A stretch of DNA of 64,000 bases. Origin: Amoebidium appalachense (lineage: Eukaryota > Ichthyosporea). The position numbers and the translations under genes are program-made. The DNA lies in contig CAVNZM010000005.1 in the NCBI GenBank assembly GCA_963693365.1, positions 11,284,001-11,348,000 of the forward strand, written 5' to 3'. The first letter of the stretch is position 1; every line of letters starts with the position of its first letter. Shown here piece after piece: positions 39,387 through 50,529 of this stretch. Under the pieces are notes generated by a model. That model was not told the DNA's origin, made no database searches, and saw only the letters and a list, made by a program, of their open reading frames with translations.

Positions 39387-39816
39387 CGGGTAGGTAGTGT
39401 GAAGAGGATTTTTTTCTTTTTCTTTTTTTTTTTTTTTTGGGGGGGGGGGGGGGGGGGGAAGGGGGTGGGGGGTGGGGAGGGGGGGGGGGGTGGTAACATG
39501 TACCTTGACCTCGGGCTCAAACGCCACATCGTAGTGGTAGGCTGTCTCTCTGAGCTTGCTGATGTCCAAACGGAAAAAGTTGGAGTGAAGACTGAGTGCC
39601 CTCCCCAGTTTTCCCTTGACAGGGGGTCGGCGCTGTGTCTTCACCGCATCAATTTCTTCTTTGGTTGGGCCTTCGGATGGGGTCTCTTCGGCGGGTGGGC
39701 CAGCGGGCGCAGAGCTCTTACCCTTGATGGGGGGACCCCCGGGCCTCGGAGGGTGGTCCTTCGTTGGGACGACCACCACCACCACCACCACGACCACCGC
39801 GACCACGCTGCGCCAT
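29078..39816 (-). CDS. AGO: Argonaute, slicer-competent, with frameshift in exon 1
   Basis: Fourteen exons, high to low: 39816-39504, 38654-38529, 37650-37528, 37036-36920, 36336-36148, 35650-35469, 34710-34494, 34020-33753, 33069-32921, 32323-32177, 31881-31729, 31225-31136, 30398-30207, 29404-29078. About 863 residues in N, PAZ, MID and PIWI order. The MID pocket for the guide 5' phosphate is complete: Y556, K560, Q572, K596, K600. The PIWI catalytic tetrad is complete: D626 (GADV), E666 (SHRQE), D698 (FRDG), H835 (YYAHL). The protein ends RLFYA, as usual in the family. An RG-rich start ([13 protein letters not shown]) is typical, but exon 1 has 313 bp, one base more than phase allows, and the RG frame meets a stop near 39721. 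Intron 3 has a GA donor and intron 7 a GC donor. Argonautes cut or silence RNA paired to a small guide RNA. Family call is certain; the exon 1 frame is not resolved. Confidence 0.95.
31052..31117 (-). repeat. Composite T(n)G(n) tract, C(n)A(n) on the sense strand
   Basis: A T-run is followed without a break by a G-run, so the minus strand reads C then A. Other tracts of the same build: T(n)G(n) at 7114-7159, 15231-15268, 21980-22038, 30779-30834, 31373-31446, 35411-35459, 39422-39458; C(n)A(n) at 6107-6162, 14728-14772, 20423-20469, 25727-25760, 31983-32018, 32091-32140, 52079-52157. Confidence 0.85.
38447..38521 (-). repeat. 75-nt pure G run (C on the Argonaute sense strand)
   Basis: Uninterrupted G from 38447 to 38521, starting 7 nt downstream of the Argonaute exon 2 donor on the minus strand. 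It is the longest pure homopolymer I found in the window. On the sense strand it reads C(75). Confidence 0.9.
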
Positions 39817-41592
39817 GTTGTTGGTTGTTGATGGGTCTCTGTGTGAGCGGGGAAAGAGTAAACGGAGGAGAAAGTAGTGAGTGTCAAGAGAGTTATCGTG
39901 CAACACAAAATTGCAAATCGAGGTTAGAAAACTGTTACGCTCTCTTTAAAGCACACAGACGGGCTCCAAGTCAATCATTAGTAACTGAAACTAAGCATTG
40001 TAAACAAGATAGTCTAGACATGTAAAACGGTTTAGAAAACTAAAGGGCACCCTTTGAAAATAATGCAGCCCGTAAAAAACAAAAACGAAAAATTCAAAAC
40101 ACATCCAGTTGCCTTCCCAAGAACTCCAGAAAATGTGCAAAAACCTAAGCGGTCAATACCAACAAAAAATCAAAGAGCACAGAGAGTGCTGAGGCAAAGC
40201 AGACGAAAGCCCATAAGCTAGCTCCCTCAAAACTCACCGTGTCACTTTTTTCTTATGAGAAACGCTTTTCAGCCGGCAGAAAACAGTGAAAACATCTACC
40301 AAAGGAGACTTATTATTTTTTTTCTCGTTGGAAGGTTTTATCTCCTCCTTACTGCTTACGGGTGCCACAAAAGCTCAGATTTACTATCGTGGCCGTGTTT
40401 CCCCCCCCCACATTATCAATGGAATGTGTTTCCAGTTTCTTGGTCTGTGGCATGGTTTGCCCCCCATGAAGTGGCCGCCTCAGTGGTCAAACAGAGTTTG
40501 CTACTGTCCTATTCACACGCTCACGCGATCTTTGTGCACGTGCACACGTGTGTGCGTGTTTCCGCAGACGTTAGATATGTAACTTTCAGACCATAAATTT
40601 GGCCGCACCATCACACATTACATGGAGGGGTAGTTAATGCACCATGTTTAAAGGACAGTTACACTAACTGTTACACTAACGTTCTATGAATGCAAGATAC
40701 CTTTCGAGAAGGTAACAGAAGCTTCACAGGCTCGATTACTCCAGGTGATACGCTGTTATTTCTCCCATGCGGCACACGGCATTTAGAGGGACATAAAGAC
40801 ACACGTGGTCACGTCCTGAGCAGCATGCATGTGCATACCTATACACCCCAACCAGAATACAACGTTCGCGCCGTTTGCTCTGTTACACCGTAACGTTTTT
40901 GTGTAGACTGAAAGCCCCTGGGGCTGTTTTATAAGTACCGTCGCAGAGAGATCCCATTGGTGCGTTTCTAGAAGCCTTTTCCTATTGGTTGTCTTTACTG
41001 GTGTTCCTATTGGATATCAAAAAACAAGCTGAAGCAGTCAGGTTGAATAATAGAAACAACCATCAGCTTCCATGAATAAGAGAAAGAAGGAAAAACAATG
41101 CACAATACTTTTTTGATCATTTTTCTATGTTTTTTAGTGTATTTTTGAGAAGCATATTCCATCCTTGGAAGCATTAGCCAATCGGATAAATACAATAAAT
41201 CTAGATGGAATGCATATATGCGATTGGCGCCAAAAGGGGGCCCGATCGCAAGATGTTTGAGTGACTGTCTTCCCTGCGGCCCGGCTCAACATACCTTGTA
41301 TGTTGCAGCAGGCGACAGTCACTAGACAAAGTGTCTGATTGCGCAAATAAATATAAATCTACAGCCTATGATTGGTTCAAAGTCGCATTAATAATGTAAT
41401 GAAAATTAAGGAAGCGTTGCTATTGCCCAACAACATTTTAGGGAAGCGTTCCTATTGCCCGACAGAAATTACAGCATTTCTATTGGACCTACAAGATAAC
41501 CAAGCGTTCCGATTGCCCAACAGGAATTCATAGACCCAACCGCGGCGTAGTAGTGCCCGGCCACTTACGTAAGCCAGTGGGTACATAGCCTT
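39817..41592. other. Spacer upstream of Argonaute
   Basis: The 5' flank of Argonaute, nearly free of simple repeats. It ends at the mobile-element fragment. The part 40945-41520 holds the CCAAT-box array listed separately. No gene seen. Confidence 0.5.
40948..41520. promoter_or_regulatory. Array of CCAAT-like (ATTGG) boxes
   Basis: CCATTGG or CTATTGG occurs at about 40953, 40982, 41006 and 41477, CCAATCGG at 41171, GATTGG at 41222 and 41371. A spaced set AAGCGTTNCNATTGCCC lies at 41412, 41444 and 41502, with a related ATTTCTATTGGACC at about 41475, giving steps near 30 bp. CCAAT boxes of this sort bind NF-Y in eukaryotic promoters. Location 1.1-1.7 kb upstream of Argonaute and beside the mobile element leaves the target gene open. 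Confidence 0.45.
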
Positions 41593-41786
41593 GGGGTTTA
41601 CGCTGTTTACTCGAGGCAAAGAGAACCAGTCTCAGGTATGGTGGGGGGGTTTTGCTCGGAATATCCCCTCAGCGGTATATCATGATCACGTACATAGATG
41701 TCGGGTGGTGACTATATATCAGGGTTTACTTTCTCTACGAGACACCATAAAGACTACAAGGAGAAATCAATTAGTTGGGGTTCCCC

Positions 41787-41827
<41 letters not shown>

Positions 41828-41859
41828 GGGCTCCCCTCGGGACACTCGGTATCAGCTGG

Positions 41860-41924
<65 letters not shown>

Positions 41925-42830
41925 TGTGTGTGTGCGCGCGTGCGCTATAATTTTGTGGTGATGTGTTTCTCAAGCCAATCAATACATCTAATAAACAGGT
42001 CGTAGTTACGCGTGTTTAGTATAAAATCAAGGATGTTGTAATTTACAGGTAGGCTATCTTTCTGGGTGTCTGTTGTGAATGTGACGTGTGTGTGTTGCGG
42101 TATTATGTGGTCTATCAAACTACATTTGGCGATACATGACCGGTTAAACGGGTGTGTGTGTGTGTTGTTTGGGCATGCAAATGATGCCACCTTATACTTA
42201 TTAGATCTCCACTGTATAGCACGTGTACAGTAAAAGCGTGGTAATTGATCAATAATACCATCAGCTAGAGAAAGACCAGTTCTACAGGAAGGTAATATGT
42301 ATTTAGGTGTTATACACTTGCGAGTGCCATATTTGGCAATATGGTTGAGGCGGTCAGTATATATAAAACGAGACATAAGGCTTAGTTTTTCAAGGTGTAT
42401 GCTTTCATCGGGTCTAGTGTCGTGTGGTATCTTTTTCCATTTGTTATATTGCGTGATTATCTTGTGATTGTGTACATGTTTAATAAGTAAGTGGCAGTCC
42501 AAAGTCACACACACACTATTGCGGGGTTTATTTGTATTTGTGCCCAGGGGAGAAGGGGAGAGAGAGGGGAGGAAAGAGGGGAGAGGTGAGGAGGGGACAG
42601 GTCGGATAGAGAAGAGAGGGTGAGAGGGCAAATACTTCTTTAAGCGGCTTATGTGCTTATTGAATTTCAGCGCGAGATAGGATACTCTAGCAGCTATTGG
42701 GACCAGACCATATATCGAGAGCGTTACAGGCCCAGGTTTACAACAGTTGTTAGATAGAAAGGAGGCAACTTCTGCTTCAAGGAAATTTGCCAAGGGTTTA
42801 AGCGCTGGAGACTAGATCGCAAGCTTGATC
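41593..42830 (-). mobile_element. Mobile-element 3' fragment, left copy
   Basis: On the minus strand this runs from about 42830 (unclear edge) to 41593. The last 495 bp (42087-41593) reappear in opposite orientation at 53808-54294 with only a few differences, including the same internal (CA)n array, A-run, and end AGCGTAAACCCC. A reading frame on the same strand ends in the shared part. No terminal inverted repeat, target duplication or terminal A-tail was found. A 5'-truncated non-LTR retrotransposon would fit, but the type is not proven. Confidence 0.65.
41945..42793 (-). pseudogene. C-terminal part of an unknown mobile-element protein
   Basis: An open frame of 282 codons with no in-frame ATG at its upstream edge, ending at TAG 41945-41947. 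It is rich in His, Asn, Ile and Tyr, basic, and reads as real protein (DRLNHIAKYGTRKC, LPRFYCTRAIQWRSNKYK, LFIRCIDWLEKH). The last 35 residues are kept in the second copy at 53840-53950. I do not recognise the family; no reverse-transcriptase YADD or transposase DDE motif is visible. It may be the region after the catalytic domain of a retroelement polyprotein. Called a fragment because the 5' part is absent. Confidence 0.5.
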
Positions 42831-43035
42831 GGTAATCGAACAGCAGTTTGTCACAAGATTGTCACTTTTGTTTTTCATACAAACGGTTTTCCCAGCTTCT
42901 TTTTTTCCTCTTGCCATCGACCAAAACATCGGTCAACACCGAGCATTCTTGAAAAGTAGACGATATTCGTAAGGCAGGAAGCACAGGGCCTAATTTTTCT
43001 TACCCACGCACAAGATCTAGTTTAGAGACAGACAG

Positions 43036-43118
43036 TCGGATCAGCGTTTTGGCTTGAAACCCCCAGTCGAAGAAACTGCTTTTTGGCTTGAAACCCCCAG
43101 TCGAAGAAACTGATCCGA
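43036..43118. repeat. 34-bp tandem duplication between 9-bp inverted arms
   Basis: The 32-bp unit starting TTTTGGCTTGAAACCC occupies 43047-43078 and 43081-43112 with no mismatch seen. The pair is flanked by TCGGATCAG (43036-43044) and its reverse complement CTGATCCGA (43110-43118). Confidence 0.9.
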
Positions 43119-44261
43119 ATCAAAGGGAGATCAGGGAAGAAGGAAGCTCTTTTCTTAACAGTCATTTAGTCTTAGGTGCACAACATAAAATTTATACCAC
43201 GCTGGACATCAATCTGGTCGTCTGGCGCCCACTGTAAGAGTTCTATGCATTATCCATCGGTGAGTGCACCAGCATAAAACCACCGCCTGAGTTAGTAATA
43301 CTCTCTTCTCCTATCTCCTTCTTCCTTTTTGTGCCTGTGCGACGCTAAACGAATGAAAACTAAAAAAAGCATAGTGCTTGCTCTTTTGCATCATCTTTTG
43401 CGTTTTCGTCTTCCTGGTGCCAGTTGTCAGCACGTAACTTCAGGGACCACACTGCTTTTCCCTGCAAGTACACTAGCTTCTTCCTATGTGTGACTGAGGC
43501 TTTCCCGTTTTGGGCAATGATTTTTAATCGTGTGTTGTCGCCAACGCTTTTCCCCTGCCCTCATCTTGGTGCTTGGAACCTTCTCCCCACTCTCCCGCTT
43601 CTCTTCTATCCTACCTCCTCTGCTTTTTATTCTTGCCCTTGTCTGTTAAGCCGTCCACCTACTGTTATGCGGGGACCCACAGCTTTCTCTTTTGCTGCAT
43701 GTGGTTTGTTCTTGGCTCTTCAAAAGATGATGGATTTTAAGTTAGTACTTTTATATCGAATCTGCTGTTGTGGTTCCTTGTTCTGGTTGCCTGGATTTAC
43801 TTTGCACTTCGCCTACCTTCTCCATCCCCGCCTCCCCTCCTCCCCCCCCCTTCCCCCCATCTTCCTTCCCCCCTCCCCTCCCTACTCTTTAGAAAGGTGC
43901 CATGCCTTGCTTGGATTAGCTTGTACGTTTGCTTGTACAGACTCGGCACTACTGGCACTTTCAGTGTGTGACTGTCGTAGCCAGCCTTCTCTCAGTTGGA
44001 GCTTTAGCTAGCCCTTTAACCTTTTCTTTCCCCTTTCTTGGTTGTTGTTTAGGCTGTCAATTTTTTTCTCTCGCAACTCTCTTACCTTTTGCCGCTTGAC
44101 CCCCTCTCCTCTTTCCCCCCGTTCCCATCTCCCCTTCCCTCGGACCATTCCCCTTCCCGGTCCCCCTCCCCTGCCCCCCCTTACCCCCCCCTCCCCCTCC
44201 CCCCGCCCCCTCCCCCCCCCCCCCTGCCCCCTCCCCCCTTCCCCTCTCCACTTGGCCTCTC

Positions 44262-44390
44262 CCTGAGGATGGGCTCTGTTTATGATGCATACTAGTTATG
44301 TAAGGTTAGCACTCTGCAATGTGTTTTCCCTTATGACGGTATGCTTTGTACTCTTTAACACATCCTAACCACCCCCCCCCCCCCCCCCTG
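44262..44390 (+). repeat. C-tailed element, tail module, diverged copy
   Basis: Begins TGAGGATGGGCTCTGTTTATG right after a C/T-rich run and ends AACACATCCTAACCACC plus a C-run. Same layout as the other copies, but the middle differs from the type at 7843. Confidence 0.65.
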
Positions 44391-44792
44391 CGCCTCCACT
44401 CGTCCTCTGCATTTCTTTTCGCATTTTGAGTTTTCTCTGTCTTCTCCATAGCAAACAAACCCCCATCCGCCTGTTTCCATTGCAAACGTACACCAAGAAG
44501 TGCATAATCAACCGTGAAGAGAGCACGGAAGGCTTTGGGCGAGCTTCGGGAGAGTAGCAGGAAGTTGGTGAAAGGGGCAGGAAAGGTTGAGTGATGGGTG
44601 AAGGGAGGGAGACGGAACACAAGGGTGGGGAGGAGGGGAGGTGGGACGAGGATTGGGGGAGGGGGGGGAGGGGGGGGTTTGCTCCCGTGTATGGGGTTTG
44701 TTGTGGTGGTGGGTGGGTGGGTGGGTGGGTGGGTGGTGGGGTGGGTGGTGGTGTGTTGTGTATAAATGTGTGGGGTGGGGTGGGGTGCAGGG

Positions 44793-44826
<34 letters not shown>

Positions 44827-45796
44827 AAGGAAGGTTTATACCAAGTAGCCTACAAGATCAAAGGAGAAAGTGTCTGGAAGATTTCATCTATAGAACTTGC
44901 ATGCACAGAACTCAAACCATGAAATGTGCGCTTGGATTCTCTTAGCAGTTTTGGTTGGCTGTGGTTGTGGGGATTGGGATTTGCATTTTGAACTTGGAGG
45001 AGACAAAGTGAGCCTTTGGGGTCTTGCTGCAGAAAGCAGATTGCATGATGCGGAGTGGTGGAAGGTAGATCTGGGGTAGGTGGTGTCCGTGCCGGTTTTA
45101 TCGGTGATATGGCTTGATTTCTTTGATTGTCTTTTTCTTGGTTTCTTTTTTGCTTGCCTCCCTCCCCCCCCCCCCCCCCCCCCTTTTCTTTTGTTCGGGC
45201 CTTTCTTTTTCGTTTGTCTTTCAATCTTTCTTTCTTTTTTTCTTTCTTTCTTTTTTACAAGGGGGGTGGGGAGGGGGAGGAGGAGGGGGGGAGGGGGAGG
45301 GGAGGTGTGTGTGTGGGTGTGTTTGCACGCGTGCGCGTTTTGTGTGTAGGAGGGGGGGGGGGGGGGAGGGGGGGGGGGGGGGGGGGTAAGGGGAAAAGGG
45401 GAGGGATAGGTAGTGAGTGTTTGCAGAGATTTTTAATCTTGCCCCTTGGTGTTGCTTGTACATTGAATGCACGGGTGTGGGTGGGTGGGTGGGGGCGGGT
45501 GTGTGTGTTGAAGGGGCGTGCGTGTGTTAAGGGGGTGTTAGGGAGGTTGGTGGGATTTGGGAAGAGAGAAAAAGGACCTGCGCTTGTGTGTTTTCGGAGG
45601 AGGGGGAGGAGAAGTAGTGTTTTGGGGATTACAATTTTGGTTCGAGTTAGGCGGAGATGATGTGTAATGAACCAGCCGATTACTTAGGCATTGGTGAGGC
45701 TTTCGTTGGCTTTGTCTTGTTTTTGTTCCTTTTGCTTTCTTTGTTTGTGTGTGTGCGTTTTGTGTGTGTGCGTGTGCGTGCGTGCGTGTTTATGTT

Positions 45797-45852
<56 letters not shown>

Positions 45853-45864
45853 TGCATGCGTGTG

Positions 45865-45936
<72 letters not shown>

Positions 45937-46068
45937 TACGTGCGTGGGTGTGTGTGTGGTGTGTGTGTGTGTGTGTGTGGTGCGTGCGCGCGCGCGTGTG
46001 TGTGTGTGTGTGTGTATGCATGTAATTTATGTGTGTGTTTTTTTTTTTGGGGGGGGGGGGGAGGTTGG

Positions 46069-46108
<40 letters not shown>

Positions 46109-46316
46109 TGTGTTGGAGGGGGGGGAGGGGGGGGGGAGGGGTTCTTTGTGCATTTGTGGTACAGTTAAATAGAAACGAGCTAGCTTGGAACAACAAATAT
46201 AGCCTATTGTTACCATGTGTGTTGTGAGGTTGCTAAAGAGCCAGCAAGCACGAGTGGATGCATTCAACCCGTTTTTTCCGCCTTCTTTTTTCTTTTTTTC
46301 TTTTTCTGCGTGTGTG

Positions 46317-46358
<42 letters not shown>

Positions 46359-46791
46359 TTTGGGGGGGGGGAGATTTGACAATTTGACATACAACTTCAA
46401 TTTAAGAGAGAGGGTTGGTAAGGAGGTGGTGTGGGTTATTAATTTTTTGCCTCCCTGGGGCATTTATGTAGTTTAGAACTTGATTACACTCCCTTTGGTG
46501 CTTGTAAGTGTATGTGTGTGCCGGGAAGGGTGTAACGAGGAGCTTGGAAGGCAATATTGCAACCTGTTCGGAAGGGGGAGGGGAGGGGAGGAGGGGGGGA
46601 GGGGGGGAGATAGATGGTGGAAGTTTAAGGGAAGGGGTGAGGGAGCATGCGGGTGTGCGGACTGTGTGTGTTTGTGTTTGGAGGGGGGGAGGGGGAGAGG
46701 GAGGGATTGGGAGGAGAGAAGGAGTTTGGGGGTGGTGACGAGAGTCCAGTGGAGAGGGGGAGCGCCGGGGGTGCTGGTGGGGGGGATGGGG

Positions 46792-46823
<32 letters not shown>

Positions 46824-46931
46824 AGAACAAATGTGGAGATATGGGGGGTTTGGGGGGTGTTTTGCAGGGAGGAATGGGTGTCGGGCAAGCTCATGTGTAT
46901 TATGAAGTATACTTAGTTGGTCCCCCCGAGG

Positions 46932-47300
46932 TCGGGCGCTGCTTATGATGCATACTGTCTGTTTGTCCGTTGGAAAATATGTAGTGTTGTCGGTCGTGAG
47001 ATGTATCTTTCGTACTCTATAACACACCTAAAGCCCCCCTTTTCGCTGTAAATGACTGGGCCACACTTTTGTGGAATGGCTCTGCTTATTATGCATACTC
47101 TGTGTGCTTTTGCACTTTGAATCGTGTTGCCCGTCATGGATTTGTCCTTCGTATTTGGTAACACATTCTACCCCCCCCCCCCCCCCCCCCCCCCCCCCCT
47201 GCATTCTGAATCGTGTTGTCCGTCATGAATTTATCTTTGATACTCTATATAACACAGTCTAACCTTTATCCCCCCTCCCCCCCCCCCCCCCCCCCCCCCC
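46932..47300 (+). repeat. C-tailed element, three tail modules in a row
   Basis: Successive diverged copies: 46938-47037 (GCTGCTTATGATGCATACTG to ACACACCTAAAGCCCC), 47080-47200 (GCTCTGCTTATTATGCATAC to AACACATTCTA plus C-run) and a partial copy at 47201-47300 (CATTCTGAATCGTGTTG to ACACAGTCTAACC and C-run). They lie just before the splice acceptor at 47326, suggesting head-to-tail insertion into the same C-run. Confidence 0.65.
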
Positions 47301-47497
47301 CCCCGTCATTTTTTTTTTTCCCCCAGGTGTGACGGTTGCAGGCACCCATCAGCCTGGGGATTGACTGAGCCGCCTGTGCGGTGCCAGCGCTCTGGAGGAC
47401 CCAATCGTGCGCCGCGCTGCCGACGATAGCCCCCCGGGGCCTTCAACGGCAAGCGTGGCCCGGCCCGGCCCGCATCAAGCCACCCGCAGAAGCGAAA

Positions 47498-50400
47498 ATG
47501 GGTACGAGCACGAGGGGGAGGTGGAGGAAAAGTGGGGGGGGTACACGTGCACACAGCCACCGTATGCACGATGATAGGTGCGAAAGACCCCACGAACGAC
47601 ACATGCAGACATGGCGCACACCACCGCGAATGGGCGGGGAGGGGAAGGAATACCGAGAGAAGGAAGTGCGGGAGGTTTCTAGTGAGGGTGGTAGGGAGAA
47701 GGAAAGTGTGGAGAGGAGAGAGAGCAGAGAGAGAGGGAACAGAGAGAGGAACACGGATAGGGGGGATGGAAGGGAGGCAAGACCGAGGGAGAGGGAAAGC
47801 CGCGAGTCGACACCTTCTCGCTCCCCGTATGTACGCGATGTTTTGGGAGGAGCAACACGAAGTGGCGACCGCGATAACGAAAGAAACTCCGCGCGAGAAA
47901 AGGATAGGAGTGAACGGGAGGGAACAAGAGAACCACAAACACCGAGCCCACAGAATAGGTCGATTACACCACCTGGTACTGCGGAGAAAAAAGAATCAAG
48001 TCCGCCTGCACGAAGACCCCCCAGGTTGCAAGCAGCAAGGGGAGGGTTTGGGAGGCTTGTAGGAACGGCGTTTGGTGATGTGATGAAACAGAGAGAAAAG
48101 GAAGATGAAAAGAAGAAAGAGAGGGAGGCGGAAGAAGAGAGGGAGAGACAGATTCGGAAGGAGAGAGATGCGAAAAGAAAAGAGGAAGAGGCGAAACAAA
48201 AGGAAAAGGAGAGAAAGGCAAGGGCACGAGAGAAGGAGAAAGAACGTGAACGTGAAACTGAAACGAAGAATGAGCAGGAAAGGGGAAGTGAAAATGAAAC
48301 GAAAAACAAAGACGACAGGGGGAAGGAGAGAGAGCCAGGAGCCGAATGGAGAAGAGAGAGTAGTCGAGAGAGTCAAGGAAACAGAAGGGAACACCGTACA
48401 CCCCCCACGGACACGAACCAACGCCGCTCCCAACACGCATCTCCTGTCCAAATCGACCCGCCCGAACCGCAAACCGACCCGGTTCAGACAACCGGACCGG
48501 ACCGGAAACTCAACGGCCCGACTACAACTCACACTGTGGAATTTCACAGTCCGGAGCCAGTAACAAGTGCCCCCAGACCCCCCTCTCGACACTCACCACA
48601 AACCGGTTCACCAATTCAGCACATAGGTAGCCCGTTACGCCCGGAGGTCCTTTCCCCCGCACTCCGGCCCGTAACCCCACCCACCCACCCTAACGTAATT
48701 CGTCAACAAACCCCCCCGCCAGCGGAATTATGGCACCACTCTCCGCAGTACCAACACCACCCTCCACCCGTGCCTAACCGCGACCAACCAAGACCGCCGC
48801 GCGAACCTCAGGCTGTTCCCGAACATACTTATGCAGATATGCGGCATAACCCACACGCACTAGCAACCATCATCACAACACAACAACAACAACAACACGG
48901 GCGTGGCCCATCGCCCACGGAGGCCAGCCCGATGGGGTATATGGATATGCGTCGGAAATTATCCGAGCCAGAAATACGTCAGCGTTCTATTCCAAACGCC
49001 CCTGTTCCCATGGGTCAATTTCCCCGTAGACCCTCACAGGAACGTGCACCCGCAACTGCAAGCAACCCCGGACCGTATGGGCAGGGCCGGGCCAACATCC
49101 CTCAAAACCCCAATGGAATGTGGGGTCGGGCGGGTAGTGGTGGGGGCAACCCCAACGATGACCCCATGGGGATGGGCTATGGGCGTAGGGGGGGTTCTAT
49201 GGGGGTTTCCATGCCAACACAGCAGCAACCGATGCTCCGACAGGCCCCCTCCATGCCGAATATTCAGCCGGCACCCCCCATGCAATGGCCCCAACCCCCC
49301 CGTCGGCAGCAAAACATGGGCCCAGGGCCACCACCGGCACAGCAACCGAGCACTGGTAGTTCCCAGCAGATGGCCCACCCCCAGCCCATGCGCACTATGC
49401 GCAGAGACACGTGGCAGCCTGATATGCCCCCCCGCGATCGTGGAAATGATTGGGGAGGTGTGTCGTATGGCGGGGACACACACACGGCAAAGGCGCTACG
49501 AAGCACGATGTCGACACCCACACCAGTCATGCCCCCTGCCGACCCACGCACGGGCCGATGGGAGCAACCGCCCAAGCAAGCATCCTATCCGTCTCAGTCA
49601 CAACCGGCCGGGCCGGGCGGAAATTCCGGAATTTCGGGGTGGGGGGGTCCTACACACGATCAGTGGCGGCCGGCCCCGCATGAGGTTATTAACTATGACC
49701 CCCACTCTTGGGGGGTCGAAGCTCCGACCGATTTTCCGGGTGAGGACTTGGACATGGGCACCCCCGTACCGTGGATGCAGGATGCCCCCCTGGTGCCCGT
49801 GCCCGTGGGTGTGGCCGGGGTAAAACCGACCACTGGGGTGGATACGCGGGCGGAAAATGGGTCACGCGTGCGAAATTTGGGGTTGAGCGAACCGAGTTCT
49901 GGCCCGGCCCGGCCCGTGGATGTTAGTCATATCAGTGTGGTGATTGTGGTCAAGGACGATTCGGATACGGATACCGACTCGGAGGATGACGTCGAGACGG
50001 AATACACCCCCAGCCCGCGAATTGGAGACGAAGGGGGGTTTATGCGGGATGGTTGTACGGAGGAGGAATGGAAGGAGATTGAACGTGAGTTGGCGCCTAT
50101 ACGCAAGGGGTTAGATCGAATGAGCGAAGCGACAAACCGCGTGCTTGAATCCCATGCCGATGAGTACCGCACGCATCTAATGGAAGCCTTAGCAGCGCAC
50201 AAACAACAACAAGAATTGGATGGGAACACAGCCCCGTTCGTGCTCCAGGCACCCACACCACCACCAACCGCTCCTACACCGCCCGTGCGCGTAAAGGAAT
50301 ACCCGGGTGTGGGTGTTGTCGATCCGTCATACGGCGGCACGTATCAATACCTCCCCCCCGGTTATGTTCCCGCGTATTCATATATGGACCTGGGGGGTGG

Positions 50401-50529
50401 GCATCATTTTGTTTTGGCACCCCAACAGACGTTCTATCAACCGGTTATGATGCCTTATGACCCCAACTATACCCCGCACCACATGCAGCAGCAGCCCAAG
50501 AGCATGCAGAGGACAAATAGCACCTCGTG

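Larger units (their letters stand above)
42831..47326. other. Repeat-rich spacer with no supported gene
   Basis: Holds a 34-bp tandem duplication (43047-43112), Pro-coding C/T-rich stretches (43830-44250), three C-tailed element copies, G-runs and GT or GCGT arrays (45803-46018). Open frames of up to about 195 codons occur but none resembles a family, and the longest run through C-rich repeat. It may include 5' UTR exons and introns of the gene at 47498, since a good acceptor (TTTCCCCCAG) ends at 47326. Confidence 0.5.

Noticed and set aside
43424-44011. Plus-strand frame of 195 codons, Pro/Phe/Leu-rich
   Set aside because: Composition reflects C/T-rich sequence, no family likeness, no supporting splice signals; ATG context not convincing.
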